Source: Atrina japonica | Taxonomy: Eukaryota > Mollusca > Bivalvia > Pterioida > Pinnidae | NCBI GenBank assembly: GCA_030159075.1 | Contig: BROG01000003.1 | Span: 2,179,501-2,243,500 of the forward strand | Direction of reading: 5' to 3' | Length of the DNA: 64,000 nt | Shown here: piece after piece, positions 54,283 to 64,000 of the stretch | Position numbering within the stretch: the first letter of the stretch is position 1 | Layout: the number at the start of each line of letters is the position of its first letter | Made by a program: the position numbers and the translations under genes | The notes under the pieces: generated by a model | What the model was told of the DNA's origin: nothing | Databases searched by the model: none | What the model saw: the letters and a program-made list of their open reading frames with translations, nothing else

Positions 54283-57200
54283 CTATGTCTGTGGGGTTTC
54301 TGCGATGTCAGCTACGTTATGGAGTCTATATGCTGTATCTATTTGAAGGGGCCGCTGTAATGGATGTGCAAGAAGTTGAGCCATTTGATCATAGAGTCTT
54401 GTTGGATTTCTAGCTGCTTCAAATATATATGATGTTCCTTTCTCATCCAAATCACATAGTCTATTGAAAATGTCCTGTAAATACGTAAAGTGTTATGATG
54501 TATATTTGGCAAATACTATTACACATTAGTAGGGAACAGTCGGAGAGAAATCAAATTATTCCTCGCACTATAATCTGGCTGCCATTTTAATAAGTATTCT
54601 TAATTTGTACTTCATAAAGCAGTTTTGATCTGTCATCCACAGCATACTTGACAAGTTTATTCAAATAATATGCATGTAATTGTTGCTTTAATCACCAGAT
54701 GACCCTTTTCCTATATATATGAGACAAAATATTGCATAAAGTCTGCATGTAAAATGCTCATATTGCTCATACCTGGCAGGGAAAGTGGTATAATACAAGG
54801 CCAAATAATAAATCTAAATGCATAGCCAAACTGTCTAAGAGTAACCACTGTAAAAAGATGACTTTATATCTTAGCTTTCGAATAATTTAGAATTTAAATG
54901 GTGTTATCAGTGCCAAATATTACTTTAGTATAAGATTATCAGCTGGTACCAAAAATACCAGGTACTAGGCAGAATTGAGTCCTGTGAACCATTTCTTGAC
55001 CTGGACGACGAGTTTACATTTTAGGTAATAAAGTATAAGGGCATTAAATTACACTGACAAGAGTTATCTTTCCTACTTGTCAACCTACCTATGAGTATCC
55101 AATTAGAAATAATTTTTCCCGGGAAGCTTGTCAAACCGGAACAGTGAGTAGAATTAATACGGACTATAAACAACAAAAATTTCATTTTATTTACATGTAC
55201 TTGGAAGCTTCTTTTGATATTACCGTATTTTATGGCCTATAAGTCGATATGGGGGATAGGTCGAATGGCCGATTTTTGGCAAAAATCCAGGTTTAAGTAT
55301 TAGATAGGTCGAAACAGAGGATAAGTCGATGTCGGCAGATGGAAACATGAATGGGAGAACACAGAAATTGCATCGTTTATGTTTAATAACTGGTGCTAAC
55401 ACGATGGTAGCCTATTAAAATAATCAGAGTGATCGGCCTATTTTACGGCACGTATTAAATAGGAGTGATTAAAAAGCATATAAGTTGCATTTTAGGTAAT
55501 ACTTATATTACTCGTATGTACTGATTATGTATACAAGCATCGCCATTAAACCTGTCAAATCATCATTAAATTCTTTATGCTGTTTACACAAGCGACCTCA
55601 TTGTCTTATCCTTACATTGACCTAAATTATTATGCTTGTCAACCAGGTTTAGTGTCAATTAATTTATGTAACACCTATTTCCAATTCAAAGAAATCCTTA
55701 TCATTTTTCACGTTCCAGTGAACACAGCTTGTCTGAATGAAGACTTCACAGTGGGGTGCCGAGAAAGGGAATCATTCAAAAGTATAAACTGTCCGGTATA
55801 AGTGTATTAGAACACAGTCTTGAATCTCAATGATATTGTAACTTGAAAGATCTACTTGATTATGAACACAGTGCATTACGCACAAAATTTCATAGTCCTA
55901 TTAAGTGTAAATACAAATGGGTAGTAGGCCCCTAGATTATCCCATGGAAAATTTTGAATTACTGTTAAAATGAGGAATTGCAGATACAAGTTAAATATTT
56001 CACTATTTTTTTAAAGATAAGTCGATGCGGCGAATAGAAAACATTGGAGAAAAAAAATATCGACCTATAGGCCGTAAAATACGGTAGTATCAGAAAATCA
56101 TGAAAATTTTAAATGCATTTTTTAAAGTCACATACAAACTGACAAATGTAGAACACAAGTATCTGTGGACTGGAACCTTTTTAGTTCCCATTGCTCATAA
56201 CACCCCTTGTTTTTGAAGTCTGGATTCTTCATTCTTTTTCCAAAACATGATAATTTTGAGATATACCAGGGTCAAACAAGACTCGATCCAAAAGAAACCT
56301 CATTAGGATGGAGTCTGTTGTTTGACCAAATTCACTGGTATATCTAAAAATCATCATGTTTTGAAGAAAAGAATAAAGAATCCAGATTCAAAAAAGAAGG
56401 GGGTTGGTGTCTTGGGCAAGGGACACTAAGAGGGGTCCTGTCCATAAGGACCTGTGATGTAGAATATAAACATCGATTTATGTCAACAGAATGACAATTT
56501 GACCTGACATCCCTTACCTCACATTTATTCTCCTCCGAAGCAGGTACATGTACATACATAGCATCAACAAAAAAGTAGCGTGAACTGTCTAACCACTTGA
56601 ATGTCTGAAATACCAACACGTGAAGTAATTAATATGACTCAAGTTTTGTTTTAGTACTATATAAACAGCACAGATACCAAGTCATTAACCATCAGGTGGT
56701 CCAAGAGATGGTACACAAATCTGGTGAACATTGGAGGAACACAAATCTATGGATGATTCAGGGGCGGGATCAGGTGTCATGGAGGAGTAAGCATCACCTG
56801 TCGATCAGTCACATCCGCCGTGAGTCCACAGTCAAATTAAAATGAAATAAGAGAGGAAGAAATCCTCATCACAACCAGTATAGAAAATTCAACAACTACT
56901 GAACTGTTCCTCAACAACTACTGAATACATTAAAGATGAAAAATACATGTAATAGAGGTATACTGATAATGCTGTGTTATTAGAATGAGAATTCACAAAT
57001 AGACTATTATTTAACTGAAGCCACCATTTTTTGAATCTGAAAATTATAATTTCACACATCCTAAAAATATTGGTTTTTTTTGTTATTGTTTTTTTTCCAC
57101 TAAAGAGCTTACGTGAGAAGCAACTCTACAGATTGCAGAAAAAAAGGTTCAGTGTTGATGAAAAGCAGTAGAGATACAATGTACAGTATACAGAAATCAT

Positions 57201-60200
57201 TAATAAAAACTAAAAAAAAAAAATTGGTAGAAATGGTAGATTATTTCTTTGAGGTAGACAATTGGAAGATGAATTAACACATCAGTGGACTACCACTGAT
57301 ATTAGTAGACTTGACAGGTATGTGAACAGGTAACTCAGCACGTCATTTATTGAACTACATGCCCAACAAATGTTAATATGTACCAGTTCAATGTAGTCAG
57401 TTCAAATGTAATAATTGTAACCATGATATTTAAAATCGAGTATCACTAATGAGAGATTTAAACTGGCTACATGGAAGTGATAACAGTGTAATTTGATCAT
57501 TTGCTCCTGTGTGTTGTGACAGTTTCATTCAAGGGGCATTATCTATGACTTTTTTTTTTCTCAAAAAATCCTTTCCCCTTTTTTACTACTTAGATTGATA
57601 TACAATAACAAAAAAAGAGATAAATACAGGCATAAAAATTCTTAAATTCCTAAATATTTTGTAAAAAATTGCTTGAGAAACCCAGGTCTGGCACTTTTTC
57701 AATTGCAGTCGATTAACTCAACCTTAGTACATTTATTTTTTACATGAATACCACAATGAACCTGATCTTATTTTCACAAAATATACGGTAATACATGTAT
57801 TAGATTTTTATGCATGTGTATAGCTCTTATTTGTTATTGTGCATCAAGAACAAGTAGTAAAATTTAAAAAATCGAAATATTTTTTTTTTTTGGTGAACAG
57901 AGCTAATGTCTCTTTAAATATCTGTAATATGATTAGATTACCTCTTTTTGCCTGAATTCAATTTGGCAGTTAGATCTTCCATAAATCAACAAGAGACGAA
58001 CAACATATGGAGGTGGGAGAATTGATTGATCACCATCAACTTGAGGCAACTCTACATTTTCGTGTCTGAAACATGATATTAAATTTTTTGTCAGAAGAGT
58101 AATGACATGAAATGCTCACCATACATGTATCTGGGTCAAATTGCAACTTAAAACTTCAAGCTGATTTAAAAAGTAACAGATTATACAAGAATTTAGATAA
58201 ATTTAATTTCTCATGCAATTCATTTCATGATCCTTTATGAATAGATTTTAAACTTTTGCATTCATTTTTGTTGTACAAATGTACTTGTATTTTTCAGTTA
58301 ATCCTAGTTATCCCCAGATACATGTAATTGAAACAGAGTTAAAAACTTTTCTATAATTTCCAATCCATGGAGCCAAAATTTGGCCCCATTCCCAATACAG
58401 AATGCATGTGGCTTTTTCAAATATGATAAAAAAAGATTCCCTATTTGTTGTTGAGGCAACTACCGTAATGAAAATTAAAAAAATATAAAGGGAAATGTAT
58501 TAAAAAACAGTCAGATACAATTACATTTAGATTTCCATGTGCACAAACAATTTTTCCCAATTTGAAACAGATTTCCGTTAAAATTCTCAATCCTGTCACA
58601 ATGGCATTTTCCCAAAATTGACAGAAAAAGGCCTGTTTTTTTCTCTTCACCTATATTACAACAATCAATCAAACAAACATAGGCCTAGGAGTGATGGCCC
58701 ATTTTTGAGGTCATAATTCCTGTAATGGGTCAAAGGCCCTTGGGGGCTGGAAATCTTAAAACTAAAATGAACTGGAAAACAAAATGGAATTTATCAAAGA
58801 TACATGTTTGATTGAAAACAAATCATCATTCAATTGCGCATATCAAGTGTGAAGATTTTCTTACAGTTTGATATCTTTTTATAGGAATATTTAATCAGAA
58901 AAGAAACAGAGATAGATATTTCAAATTCATAAACATATTACTTTTTTTACTTTTGTGCACAAATATACTTTAACTTACACTACATCAAAAACAGATGATA
59001 TATCAAAGCTATCACATGTATATTCTGCTACCAAGTCCTCTAAAAGGTTGATCATGTCTTTGACATTGTTTGTAAAGTCTTTCACCTGAAATATATATAC
59101 AATGTATATAAATATATACAAGGTAGAAGTAATCAACAGTAAATATGAAAAAGGTGTTGCTTGTTTAACTCTCTTTTAGTTTTGTTTGTTTTTAAAATGT
59201 TGTTTTAAATCCCAACAAGAAATTTCACTTATGGTACACTGGAATCTCACTATGTGGAAATCGGATAAGTTGTCGAAAAAGTTGAACAGGAATATGAATC
59301 TAAATGTTGAATAGCCCACTTTGAATGGAGGCATCACTAGCTTTAGGTGAATATTTAGACCTGTGCAAAACTTTGAGATGCTGTGAACGTAGATTGTGAG
59401 TCTCATCAGACTTGTCATGGACTGACACCAATGTCTGCTGTGACACTGGACCACAGTTGTAAGTCTCATCTGATAGACCTGTGCTATGGACTGACACCAA
59501 TGTCTGCTGTGACACTAGACCACAGTTGTAAGTCTCATCTGATAAACTTGCTAGGTTTGACAGTCTGCAATAATAGACCTTGCTATGACCTGTGACACTG
59601 GACCACAGTTGTAAGTCTCATCTGATAGACCTGTGCTATGGACTGACACCAATGTCTGCTGTGACACTGTATCACAGTTAGTGTGCTATGGACTGACACC
59701 AATGTCTGCTGTGACACTGGATCTGATAAACTTGATCCTATGGACTGACACCAATGTCTGCTGTGACACTGGACCACAGTAAGACATCTGATAGACCTGT
59801 GCTAAGGACTCTCATCTGATAAACCAGTGTCCTATGGACTGACACCAATGTCTGCTGTGACACTAGACCACAGTTGTAAGTCTCATCTGATAAACTTGTC
59901 CTATGGACTGACACCAATGTCTGCTGTGACACTAGACCACAGTTGTAAGTCTCATCTGATAGACCTGTCCTATGGACTGACACCAATGTCTGCTGTGATG
60001 TACACTGGACCACAGTTGTAAGTCTCATCATCTGGACTAGACCCAATGTCTGCTGTGATGGACTTGACATCTGATAGACCTGTACTATGGACTGACACCA
60101 ATGTCTGCTGTGACACTAGACCACAGTTGTAAGTCTCATCTGATAGACCTGTCCTATGGACTGACACCAATGTCTGCTGTGACACTAGACCACTGATAAA

Positions 60201-62809
60201 CTTGTCCTATGGACTGACACCAATGTCTGCTGTGACACTAGACCACAGTTGTAAGTCTCATCTGATAGACCTGTGATTTTTATGTTTAGTGAACAGTCAC
60301 AGCCATTTTAAATGTCTACGGTATCATTACAGTATCTGGAATTGTAACCAGAACCTTATGCTTAAGAGTTAAATGCTCTACCATTAATTAACTTCCTTTC
60401 AGCCCCAGCTATCACAAGAGCAGTGGACTATAAGATCACTCTGTCTGTCTTTGAATACTTCAGTCTAACTTATACGTTTACTGGATATTTCATATGTATA
60501 CTCTTTAAAATTGTGGAATCAGAAAATTTCGTTGGATTAAAATTTTGTTGATTTAGAAATAGAACAATTATGTTGTTATTAAATTTCGTTGAAATAAATA
60601 AATCTGTTTGTAAAGGAACATAATACTGTTACTTGGTACAACAAATGGATGACATCTGTAAATTTTCATCATGGTTTAAATTTTATTGATAAGTGAAAGC
60701 AACAAAATAAACAAAATTAAAACCACAATGAAATTTTCTTATCATATAGTATATATACATACAAAGTATTCATGCTAAGACTTCAAATTATCAAGCAGCT
60801 TTCCAAATGTATTTTTTCAATGAATCAACGCTGACTTTTTTTAGTTTTAGAATATAAACACATCATCATAATTTAAAAATAAAATTCAAATGTTCCAATT
60901 CAGGGATATGGAGCAGAAATGTTATCCCTAAACTTGGAAGATTGTTCATATTATCGGTTATCACTTTCTTTTGCACTTTGTCATAAGTGATATACAGGGT
61001 ATATGAATAGGCATACATCAGAATGAGTAAAGAGTGGAATTTCTTCTTGTTCAATTATTTGGCTTTAGTTATGGTTGCTTGGAGTCTTGGACCCCAAACC
61101 AAATGAACTGATTCCTGTGATATTTGTTTTGTTTTCTTTTTAAAATAATATGGTTGACCTCCAGAGTTACTATTGTGAGATAAAGAAAACTATCATTGAA
61201 TCCTCCAATATTCAATGGAAAATGAATTTACCAAGCGTCAGGAATGTGGAAAATCATATACATGTATAATGAATAGATACAAATATTAAACAAAAAAAGT
61301 GATATTTTTGTGCAAGTTATAGTTCTCCATTTTACCACTACATGCACAATATACATCAATATGTTCATACCCATATTGCTTTTTCTTGTAAGACAACAAG
61401 AGCAAACTGATGATGTTTGTTAATTCTGTTTTTACTGTACAAATAAAAAGTTAGAGCTCTCTTCGCTAGTTTAAGGGGAGTCCATTTGTCACTGAAATTA
61501 GAAATGATATAATTAAACACTTTACAGAAGATATTTTAAACAGTCTAGTAACTAGTCATACATATTATTTTAAGCTGATGCCATTATATTCAAATCATTA
61601 ATTAATACAATGCCAGTTTAAATTAAAAACATGATTTCACATAAAAATCTAAGGTAATACCTCCCAATCTGAGAATAAGGACCTTTTAGAATGCTTTTTA
61701 TTATTAATGAAGTCCTTAAAATATGAATATACATGTATATGAATAGGGCAATTAATTAAAAACCAATCTACATAAAAAAAAGCATCAACTTAAAATAATA
61801 TACGTGTGCATACATGTAACTAAAACATCTATCATTCTCAGGGAAAGAAAATTTTCTTTTATCTGCTTGGAACTTAGACTTTTTCATTAAATTTTACATA
61901 ATATGTTCCGCTGACTTTTTGTCCCTGTTGGAGATAATCTTACATAAGAATACCATCAGCATCTCACAAAACCGATGCAATAACCTTCTCAGCTGATGGA
62001 ATGCTCTTTGCCGTTTTTTGTAGCGGTGAACCAAGGTGCTTCCATTGCTTAGATTATTTGGCTTCTAGGTTGAAATGATGGAGCTATGTTTCATCCATAG
62101 AAATAAATCTCTGCAGAAAGTTGGCAAGATAAAAGGTTCAAATTAGCAAACGACATGTTTGTCTTGTGCGCTTCTGATCAATAGGAAACTTTTGAGTTAG
62201 CCAGGATTACTGTTTTAATCCTGCTTTTATTATTGCCAGTTGCGTGATTCTAGAAAAATGTTCCTCAATGCTATTTCCACTTTTGATAATGTATAGATAG
62301 CCCCCATGGCACAATTGGTAAAAGCTCCCTGCAAGTGTTCAGAAGGTCCTGGGTTCGATTCCCAGCCTATCCGTACATTTTTCTCTGCTTGATACATTTC
62401 AGTAATTTGGTGTTCAACTAAATAACTTACTGTGGTATGTTTTAAGAGTCTCTTGGGTTTCTTTATACAAAATTAATTTAATGTGCTAAAAAGTAAAAAT
62501 ATTTCCATTTACTTTACATATGTTCCAAAGGTAAATATGAAAACTGGAAGAACATATAAGGAAAAAAAATTGAGAAGACTCGAATAAATGCAGAATCGTA
62601 ATGGTAATCCAGGCTAACTCGAAAGTTCCCTATTGCCAGAAGTATTGATATCCAGCATGATAAAAAGAACCCTAACTCCTAATACAAGGCTCAAATCTTA
62701 TCAATCAACCAATGCATACATGTATAAAATCAAGTATAAAATATACATACCCTGCCCTAGATCTGAAAGTCACCTCTGCCATCTCTGTACTCAGGTCTAA
62801 ACATATCAC
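54283..62809 (-). CDS. BABAM1: BABAM1/MERIT40, C-terminal 229 residues, N-terminus not found
   Basis: MERIT40 is a scaffold of the BRCA1-A and BRISC complexes, which hold the K63-specific deubiquitinase BRCC36; it acts in DNA-break repair and immune signalling. Exons on the minus strand: 62809-62751, 61491-61371, 59085-58979, 58065-57942, 56604-56518, 54474-54283 (stop TAG), 690 nt in frame, all GT-AG. The first exon opens at VICLDLSTEM, the metal-site-like strand of the von Willebrand A fold (human VIICLDLSEEM). Next come HHQFALVVLQEKAIW, the strongly diagnostic LPPPYVVRLLLIYGRSNC, RYFFVDAMYVHVP, and the C-terminal LDEKGTSYIFEAA and QLLAHPLQRPLQ. About 90 disordered N-terminal residues expected from the 329-residue human protein should lie upstream; I found no such exon to 64000. 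Introns hold a 69-bp minisatellite, a pogo-like element, a foldback and a retroelement tail. Confidence 0.93.
55223..56084. mobile_element. Pogo/Tigger-like non-autonomous element
   Basis: Ends CCGTATTTTATGGCCTATAA and its inverse TATAGGCCGTAAAATACGG, flanked by TA on each side (55221-55222, 56085-56086), fit a Tc1/mariner-superfamily element of pogo type. Inverted ends extend about 28 bp, to GTCGAT. Internal AAGTCGATG motifs recur. No transposase frame is recognised. It lies in BABAM1 intron 5 counted from the first exon seen. Confidence 0.7.
56205..56402. mobile_element. Foldback element, about 198 bp
   Basis: Left arm TCTGGATTCTTCATTC, CCAAAACATGATAATTTTGA, GATATACCAG; right arm CTGGTATATC, ATCATCATGTTTTGAAGAA, GAATAAAGAATCCAGA. 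The loop also has GGTCAAACAAGACTC opposite GAGTCTGTTGTTTGACC. It folds almost completely. A one-armed relative is at 6270-6440. Confidence 0.8.
56338..56470 (+). repeat. Copy of the 6270-6440 repeat
   Basis: GGGCAAGGGACACTAAGAGG and GGTCCTGTCCATAAGG follow the foldback right arm exactly as in the 6.3 kb copy. Confidence 0.55.
56695..56925 (-). repeat. Retroelement 3' tail, copy C
   Basis: On the minus strand: TGGTTGTGATGAGGATTTCT, TGTGGACTCACGGCGGATG, ATGCTTACTCCTCCATGACA and CCACTGGACC-like end. Homologous to 10570-10800 and 43637-43862, in the opposite orientation, within a BABAM1 intron. Confidence 0.75.
59393..60280. repeat. 69-bp minisatellite, about 12 units
   Basis: The core GGACTGACACCAATGTCTGC-TGTGACACT recurs about twelve times. 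It is followed in complete units by GACCACAGTTGTAAGTCTCA, TCTGATAGACCTGT and CCTATGGACTG. The full unit is 69 bp (for example 59881 to 59950), with several shortened units. It lies in a BABAM1 intron between exons 61491-61371 and 59085-58979. Because 69 is divisible by three, open frames run through it on both strands; these are not taken as genes. Confidence 0.95.
62171..62642. mobile_element. Inverted-end element enclosing a tRNA-like unit
   Basis: The left end CTTCTGATCAATAGGAAACT with TTTGAGTTAGCCAGGATTAC matches the reverse complement of the right end (CTTCTGGCAATAGGGAACTT with TCGAGTTAGCCTGGATTACC). Arms of about 50 bp lie 370 bp apart, and the Pol III-like unit at 62296-62373 sits between them. 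The class is unknown. Confidence 0.6.
62296..62373 (+). ncRNA. tRNA-like Pol III unit
   Basis: A box A match (TGGCACAATTGG, 62307-62318) and a perfect box B (GGTTCGATTCC, 62352-62362) are spaced as in a tRNA gene. The T arm CTGGG-TTCGATT-CCCAG folds perfectly. GATAG near 62296 pairs with CTATC near the end, but the 7-bp acceptor stem is incomplete and the anticodon arm is not clear. A T5 run (62378-62382) could terminate Pol III. It is more likely tRNA-derived (SINE-like) than a working tRNA. Confidence 0.4.
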
Positions 62810-64000
62810 CTGTACAAAGAATGGTGTCAGTATTTCAAAAGAAAAGAAATAATCTTTTACTCATATAAACTACATGTATACACAAGCATAGACTCTCTAA
62901 AAGATCATTTCATAATCACATGTATACACAAGCATAGACTCTCCAAAATATCATTTCATAATCAATCATTTTTTAAGTAGCTGCCTAAATGTGCAAATTT
63001 TTATTGAATTTAACAAATAAAGTCTCATTCATGCATGCTTTTGAGTCAAAATATACACAGCACTAATTAAAATTAAGTGACAAAACAAAAATAATTATTG
63101 GAAAAAACGTAAAAGGAATTTGTTTGGAGAAAATACAATGAATGTTTAAAGCTCAAGTGTTTGGGTCAGTTATCAGATTGGGAGAAAAATTGTCATATCT
63201 CTGCTAGTGATCACTAAATATTTTTCAAATCAATCATATCATCATGATCTTGAACTTTTTAGGAACTGAGGAAGATGAAGTTCCATGTAAAATGATGTTA
63301 TGCATTTTATGTGTTGGCTGCCTCAAATAAATTGAAAATGCAATTGGACAACAATATTTCTACTCTCCTATGGCATGTGCAGAGCAGGGTTTAAAAAACT
63401 TTTAAAAAAGCCCTTGCCCATTGAGCGAGTGGTTTCATAAATTCCCCTTGCCAGAACACATTTTGCACTTGCCCAAGTGTGAAACTAGTATTTTAAAGTA
63501 AATGTGTTAAAAGTGTATAAAATCTTTTTCCGAAGTAAATATATGACTAATTTCTGACCAGATAAAATACTCTTTATTTGACAAATTGTCATTTTTTTCT
63601 AATCAATTACATGTACATTGAAACCTGTATATAGGGGTCACCCAAGGGACCAAAAAAGATTGACATTTATGTGCAGGTGACACTTATACACAGGTTTAAT
63701 TTAGTTGAAGTATGCAGTCAAGGGACTTGAAAAAACTGGCCTTTATAAACAGGTAATCCTTATACAGAGGTGGTCATTATAGCAGGTTTTACTGTATTAA
63801 ATTTGCCCCAAGTACTTTATGAAATTACCATTTTGACTGGTTATGATCACATGTATTTACAAAATTGAAAACAACATTGAAATTCGGTGTCAGCATTCCA
63901 TGTATATCAACATTTGTTCTACATGTATATAAAGTATAAATAGTAGATTTATTATTTTAAGATTCTGTAAAACTTGACTAAAACGAAAAAATTTATCGCT
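62810..64000. other. BABAM1 upstream intron or flank
   Basis: No BABAM1 N-terminal exon is found here. The segment holds a 45-bp direct duplication (ACACAAGCATAGACTCTC at about 62880 and 62926) and, at 63612-63797, a relative of the 50592 element. Confidence 0.5.
63612..63797 (+). mobile_element. Second copy of the 50592-50791 family
   Basis: ACATTGAAACCTGTATATAG at the left and AGCAGGTTTTACTGTA at the right form short inverted ends. Inside, CACTTATACACAGG and CTTATACAGAGGTGGTC match the family. Confidence 0.6.

Noticed and set aside
59383..60185. Repetitive proteins with 23-residue repeats on both strands
   Set aside because: The frame stays open only because the minisatellite unit is 69 bp; the array lies within a BABAM1 intron.
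62296..62373. Functional tRNA gene
   Set aside because: Box A and box B are good, but the acceptor and anticodon stems do not fold into a full cloverleaf, so it is kept only as tRNA-like.

Overview
The window is animal nuclear DNA, AT-rich and dominated by introns and repeats. It is most likely from a bivalve mollusc. The protein exons are clearly metazoan, every intron I could place is GT-AG except one GC-AG intron, and several dispersed repeats resemble families I associate with mussel and oyster genomes. That assignment is inference from memory. No prokaryotic feature, CRISPR array or operon is present.

Four conserved protein-coding genes were assembled exon by exon by matching splice sites and reading phase. 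(1) RPS21, minus strand, about 8249 to 1515: ribosomal protein S21, complete at 83 residues, with a non-coding first exon that starts like a 5' TOP mRNA. (2) VCP/p97, minus strand, 33853 to 14580: 18 exons giving a complete 800-residue AAA+ segregase. (3) LEPROT/LEPROTL1 (Vps55 family), plus strand, 43009 to 46104: three exons covering all four membrane segments; the few N-terminal residues come from an upstream exon that is not securely placed. (4) BABAM1/MERIT40, minus strand, 62809 to 54283: six exons covering the von Willebrand A-like region to the stop; the N-terminal part is not found and probably lies beyond the right edge. A fifth, unrecognised and apparently frameshifted short exon (plus strand, 34661-34859) lies about 0.8 kb from the VCP start codon behind a perfect NRF-1-type palindrome.

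The rest is introns and intergenic DNA packed with mobile-element debris. This includes a decayed mariner transposase (about 863-1300), a decayed Penelope-like reverse transcriptase (about 9880-10800) whose 3' tail recurs at 43637-43862 and 56695-56925, and many short elements with inverted ends. Among the latter are hAT-like 3354-3744, foldbacks at 8529-8655, 11152-11349, 49461-49558, 52523-52670 and 56205-56402, a Mutator-like element with a 9-bp target duplication at 39331-39772, a pogo-like element at 55223-56084, and an element at 62171-62642 that encloses a tRNA-like Pol III unit. Intronic minisatellites occur at 25121-25236 (29 bp), 44861-45920 (about 48 bp) and 59393-60280 (69 bp). A perfect 32-bp-arm palindrome sits in VCP intron 4.

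The genes are housekeeping: translation (RPS21), ubiquitin-dependent unfolding (VCP), endosomal trafficking (LEPROT) and the ubiquitin branch of DNA repair (BABAM1). VCP and BABAM1 both act in ubiquitin signalling at DNA breaks, but nothing in the sequence shows that their proximity is functional. I did not find a convincing new biological system; the novel material is mostly in the repeats and a few unusual splice contexts.
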